In this document: positions 61,508 to 64,000 of the stretch, piece by piece
How positions within the stretch are numbered: position 1 is the stretch's first letter
Layout: the number at the start of each line of letters is the position of its first letter
Assembly (NCBI RefSeq): GCF_018402175.1
Contig: NZ_JAGYJK010000017.1
Location: 744,001 to 808,000 of the forward strand
Direction of reading: 5' to 3'
DNA from: Yoonia sp.
GTDB taxonomy: Bacteria; Pseudomonadota; Alphaproteobacteria; Rhodobacterales; Rhodobacteraceae
DNA length: 64,000 nucleotides
The notes under the pieces: generated by a model
Seen by the model: the letters and a program-made list of their open reading frames with translations, nothing else
The model's database searches: none
Told to the model about the DNA's origin: nothing
Translations under genes and position numbers: made by a program

Positions 61508-61930
61508 ATGTCGTTCCTACAACAACAAAAACTTACAGAGTTCAAATCTAACGCACAACGCAATCCCATTGTGAGACGACGCAGCAATCTTGCGTTAAAA
61601 GTGGAACAGCAAATCCGTTTGGCTATGGACAGAACCTATCGTCCAACAAAGATAGTTTGGAATAGGGACAGTGATGGCAATCAACACAAAGTAGAACAAC
61701 CCAAGCGTATACGCTGTTGGTGGATTGAACACACAGATGGCAGTGTACAGTTGACAGTACGCTATGGTTCAAAGCCATTGGAGTTGGCAAAGGGCAAGAC
61801 TGCAATCATGTTGGAAACCAAAGACGATATTGAACCTACTCTTCGCAGTCTCAAACTTGCAGTGCTGAGTGGTGAGTTTGATGCGATACTCACACAGCAA
61901 ATAGGCATCACAAAGCCAATACCAAAGTGA
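61508..61930 (+). CDS. Small basic protein (DUF6641-like), copy B
   Basis: A 140-residue paralogue of the gene at 60184: MSFLQQQKLTEFKSNAQRNP, then VRRRSNLALKVEQQIRLAMD and KRIRCWWIEHTDGSVQLTVR. GGAGG is seven bases upstream. It is the last gene before the right att core. Two diverged copies, each near an H-NS-like stub, suggest an old duplication of a two-gene module. Confidence 0.65.
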   Translation: MSFLQQQKLTEFKSNAQRNPIVRRRSNLALKVEQQIRLAMDRTYRPTKIVWNRDSDGNQHKVEQPKRIRCWWIEHTDGSVQLTVRYGSKPLELAKGKTAIMLETKDDIEPTLRSLKLAVLSGEFDAILTQQIGITKPIPK

Positions 61931-62220
61931 TTAGTACAGAGTTCAGAAACAGTGATTTGCGAAGAAAAACAGGGCTGTGATGGGGTATCGAGAATATCCA
62001 ATAATAACAACGATTTGAGGCTAGGCAGATGTTAGGCAGAATAATCTTGGTGCCATAATAGTGTTGAATAACAACAAGTTAAGCATTGCCAAATGAATTC
62101 AAACACTGCCACGGACGCTTTGTTTAGTGTTTAAGATCAGTATGTTAGCTTTTGTGTTGTTGGTGTAAACTGTTGGGCAATTGTTAGGCAAAATAGGATT
62201 TTGGCTATGGTGTTTGGCAA
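61931..62220. other. Right junction region: arm-like repeats around second att core
   Basis: No gene. Holds GGCAGATGTTAGGCAGAA at 62024-62041 on the left of the att core and GCAATTGTTAGGCAAAA at 62177-62193 (again at 62217-62233) on the right. These resemble the direct repeats next to the left att and are probably integrase arm sites. Confidence 0.65.
62098..62117 (+). other. Second attachment core (junction of tandem elements)
   Basis: TTCAAACACTGCCACGGACG matches 45370-45389 at 18 of 20 bases; both changes are silent (Cys, His). It continues CTTTGTTTAG, so it would end a SecA with CHGRFV. It is not preceded by the rest of secA, so it is an att copy from a SecA 3' end, separating element 1 from element 2. 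Confidence 0.85.
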
Positions 62221-62233
62221 TTGTTAGGCAAAA
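62217..62233 (+). repeat. Integrase arm-like repeat of element 2
   Basis: GCAATTGTTAGGCAAAA, 40 bases after the identical copy at 62177, the same spacing as in element 1. It overlaps the start of the truncated integrase. Confidence 0.6.
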
Positions 62234-62391
62234 CAGACGCAGAATATGCTGAACTGTTGATGGATAGTAAGGTGCTGTTGTTTAGTCGCAATGGCATTTT
62301 CCAAGTGCGTTTATACAAAGGCACACGGCAGTACATCTACAAAAGCCTAAAGACACGCGACTTTGCTAATCGTGTTAACACGATTGGCTGT
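62221..62391 (+). pseudogene. N-terminal remnant of a second secA-type integrase
   Basis: Aligns with the first 55 residues of the integrase at 45493 (VLLFSRNGIFQVRLYKGTRQ and KSLKTRD shared), then stops matching at a palindrome and joins sequence that corresponds to just after the integrase stop (GAAAAGAGTAGGTTTGAACC). About 1.1 kb containing the catalytic domain is missing. The open frame that runs on to 62493 is accidental overlap with the recombinase gene. Confidence 0.8.
62368..62385. repeat. Palindrome AATCGTGTTAACACGATT, copy 4
   Basis: An 18-base palindrome at the exact point where the second integrase stops matching the first. In the remnant's frame it reads Asn-Arg-Val-Asn-Thr-Ile. 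Confidence 0.9.
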
Positions 62392-62398
62392 GAAAAGA

Positions 62399-62416
62399 GT
62401 AGGTTTGAACCTACTG
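62399..62416. repeat. Hairpin AGTAGGTTTGAACCTACT
   Basis: A perfect 8-bp stem with a two-base centre, just before the recombinase stop codon. Best example of the module also seen after 46782, after 58025 and near 61118. Confidence 0.5.
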
Positions 62417-62421
62417 TTTTG

Positions 62422-62988
62422 TCACAGCAGTTCCACAGCATTCGCCAACTGTGCGTCATTTACGTCAATGTAGCGTTGTGTGACGGCAATTGAGCTGTGT
62501 CCTGCCAATGCTGCCAACACACGCACGCCCACGCCCTTGTTCGCTAAGCGTGTAATAAACGTGCGTCTGCCACTGTGCGAACTCGCGTCACTGAGCCCAC
62601 ATGCCTTGTAGATGTTGAGGAACAGCTGACACATGGTGTTTGCTGAGAAGTGATTGCCCTTTTGACTGCGAAACAGTGGAGCAGCAGCGTTTGTACTGCG
62701 TCGCCACTGTGCGTACAGCACCAATTGTGTATTCAGTGCTTTGTTGACGAACACAGTGCGTGTGCGACTGCCTTTGGTTTGTTCAGCACGCAGCGTAAAC
62801 TGTGTACGTGGTGTGCCATCCTTATCGTAAACGTCACCCACACACAGTGCTGCCAATTCCTTAGCACGCAGCCCTGTGTACAAGCTGAACAGCAGTATGG
62901 TGTGGTCGCGTGTCACATACCTTCGGCTTTGGCAGTAACGCAGTGCTCGTTTGATTTGTGCGTCATTGAGTGTTGCTGCTTGTGCCAT
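62422..62988 (-). CDS. Catalytic-domain-only tyrosine recombinase, copy B
   Basis: The 188-residue copy of the recombinase at 47318, with the same catalytic residues (TGLRAKELAAL, SHSGRRTFITRL, LAGHSSIAVTQRYI). Differences cluster around residues 55-58 and 84-106. The ribosome site GAGGG and the ATG at 62988 are conserved with copy A, supporting that start. Retained intact although its integrase neighbour is destroyed. Confidence 0.85.
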   Translation of the reverse strand: MAQAATLNDAQIKRALRYCQSRRYVTRDHTILLFSLYTGLRAKELAALCVGDVYDKDGTPRTQFTLRAEQTKGSRTRTVFVNKALNTQLVLYAQWRRSTNAAAPLFRSQKGNHFSANTMCQLFLNIYKACGLSDASSHSGRRTFITRLANKGVGVRVLAALAGHSSIAVTQRYIDVNDAQLANAVELL

Positions 62989-63794
62989 CTTGCCCTCAAA
63001 TATCATGTTTTCTTGTGTTAACACTACGATCTGATATTCAGCTTGAGCAACCACTTAGACAGTGACTATCAAGATGTTCGATTTCAAAGAGTTATGCTTA
63101 AATATCATACTCTAACAATTCCCTGATATTTTCTTTGGTATGTTTCTGTGTGGTTGTTTGAGTGATTGTGTTTGATGTTTCATGCTGAACGCTGTTCAGC
63201 AGCCTTATCACTTGTGTGTCTCTCGCTGTCGCTCAATCACACAAGTTCAAAGTCGTTTTCTTCTTCTTTGAATATTATCTTCGTTGTTGAATATGTTCTT
63301 TGACTGACTTTGCTAGGAACAAGTCAATGCCCTGTTAGGGCATAACTTGTAGACTTCAGACTTTGCTGAGGTTTTATCAACTAACTTTACACAACTCTTT
63401 CGAGGTAGGCAGGTTTTGCTATCATCCTATTACGTGCTGTCTTACGCAAGCACACCACTGCCAAGTTAGAAGCTGTGTGGTGGCTACATTGGTTCTACGA
63501 CATATCCAATTCACTTTAACAAGCGTTCTTGTTCAACCATTACGATTACACAAACGTCATTTGCGGGTTCCGCTAGCGTTTAAGGCATCCTACACAGAGC
63601 ATAGGGTAGTGCGTAAAAGACGAACAACGAGCAGTTCGATCAACGCCAACGTTTTCAAAGTACGCAGCCGCAGCACAATTATATTCGGCGTGCCAACCTT
63701 AGTCTCGTTTGTATGTAAGCACTGATAAATACTGTGTAACGTTAACAGTTGCTCACATAGTTATTTATCAACTTGAGCAGAAAAGGTAGCAGAA
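62989..63794. other. Gene-poor region upstream of recombinase B
   Basis: About 800 bp. 63026-63108 matches the block upstream of recombinase A, and 63757-63794 matches the block before the DUF6626-like gene. Between them the two elements differ. A degenerate palindrome GTGTTAACAC lies at 63015-63024. The 120-residue frame at 63363 has no ribosome site and unlikely composition. Confidence 0.5.
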
Positions 63795-64000
63795 ATGGTT
63801 TTGAACGAAGTGTACAGTTTATTGAAGAGCATAGGTGCTGTACGCACGGAAAGCGAGTTCAGTAGGGATTGGTTGGGACGCAGTGAGTGCTACCTACGCA
63901 GCATAAGGTTCAGTGGACTAGAACCAAGCATCCACAGCATTGCGGTGTGTGCGAGTAAACTACAGCACTATGGTGAACGCATGTGTGCTAGCACAGAGCA
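63795..64000 (+). CDS. Small DUF6626-like protein, copy B (partial, runs off window)
   Basis: The first 68 codons of a second copy of the gene at 48633, identical apart from one early residue (MVLNEVYSLLKSIGAVRTES). Codons differ at many third positions, so the copies have diverged under protein-level selection. The same AAAGGTAGCAGAA leader precedes it. Confidence 0.7.
   Translation, partial: MVLNEVYSLLKSIGAVRTESEFSRDWLGRSECYLRSIRFSGLEPSIHSIAVCASKLQHYGERMCASTE

Noticed and set aside
45397-62097. Prophage or conjugative element
   Set aside because: No capsid, portal, terminase, tail, relaxase or type IV secretion genes were recognised. A phage satellite or mobilisable element cannot be excluded because many genes are unknown.
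62392-62493. Continuation of the second integrase frame
   Set aside because: After the palindrome the frame no longer resembles integrase and overlaps the recombinase gene; the first 55 codons alone are homologous.
63363-63725. 120-codon frame upstream of the last gene
   Set aside because: Arg/His/Cys-rich accidental translation without a ribosome site; no equivalent in element 1.
45370-64000. CRISPR array
   Set aside because: Repeats in the element are palindromes, leaders and arm sites at irregular spacing; no regular repeat-spacer pattern or cas genes.

Overview
The window is chromosomal DNA from an alphaproteobacterium of the Rhodobacterales / Roseobacter group. The gene orders hemW-rdgB-rph-hrcA-grpE, rimP-nusA-ylxR-infB and argJ-parvulin-secA are characteristic of that group, as are the high GC content and the paired small neighbours in the middle section. 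The species cannot be named from the sequence.

Region 1 (1 to about 45.4 kb) is core genome. In order it holds heme handling, nucleotide hygiene and heat-shock control (hemW, rdgB, rph, hrcA, grpE), mutS, and a malic enzyme / sugar kinase / aminotransferase / sulfotransferase run. These are followed by argG, hslO, two Nudix genes, the CCA-adding enzyme, a pair of ABC exporters, an RNA methyltransferase, small envelope proteins, hemH, comF, a glutaredoxin, a nitrilase-family amidase, ubiG and an aminopeptidase. A peptide ABC importer, the nusA-infB translation/transcription operon, argJ, a periplasmic parvulin and secA complete it. At least eleven single-base frameshifts break eight of these genes: mutS, maeB, the pfkB kinase, the aminotransferase, the second exporter, the RNA methyltransferase, the importer permease and a mutT-like gene. 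The long essential genes are intact. This is either a poor assembly or real decay in a lineage that has lost mutS and mutT.

Region 2 (about 45.37 to 62.1 kb) is a lower-GC integrative element inserted exactly at the 3' end of secA. Both ends carry a 20-base core that encodes the last SecA residues, with only synonymous differences between them. The element encodes a full tyrosine integrase, a catalytic-domain-only tyrosine recombinase, and a three-gene operon with a clamp-loader-like AAA+ ATPase. It also carries a divergent unknown gene, two H-NS-like stubs each followed by a paralogous small gene, and cargo: a TbpB-like surface lipoprotein with a Slam-like barrel, an ankyrin protein and a membrane protein. 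No conjugation or virion genes are visible. An IS21-family insertion with host-like composition (51144-53681, target duplication ATACG) sits in front of the lipoprotein gene.

Region 3 (62.1 kb to the end) starts a second, related element in tandem. It has the same att core, the same 40-bp-spaced integrase arm-like repeats, an integrase reduced to its N-terminus, a second copy of the small recombinase and a second copy of the small DUF6626-like gene. It runs off the window.

The most unusual signals are all in the element. A perfect palindrome TCGTGTTAACACGA occurs four times, three of them inside genes in the same reading frame (Asn-Arg-Val-Asn-Thr), one of which lies at the deletion point of the second integrase. 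GATC and GGCC are almost absent from the element core although abundant in the chromosome and in the IS. Tandem secA-targeted elements appear to share a two-recombinase layout.
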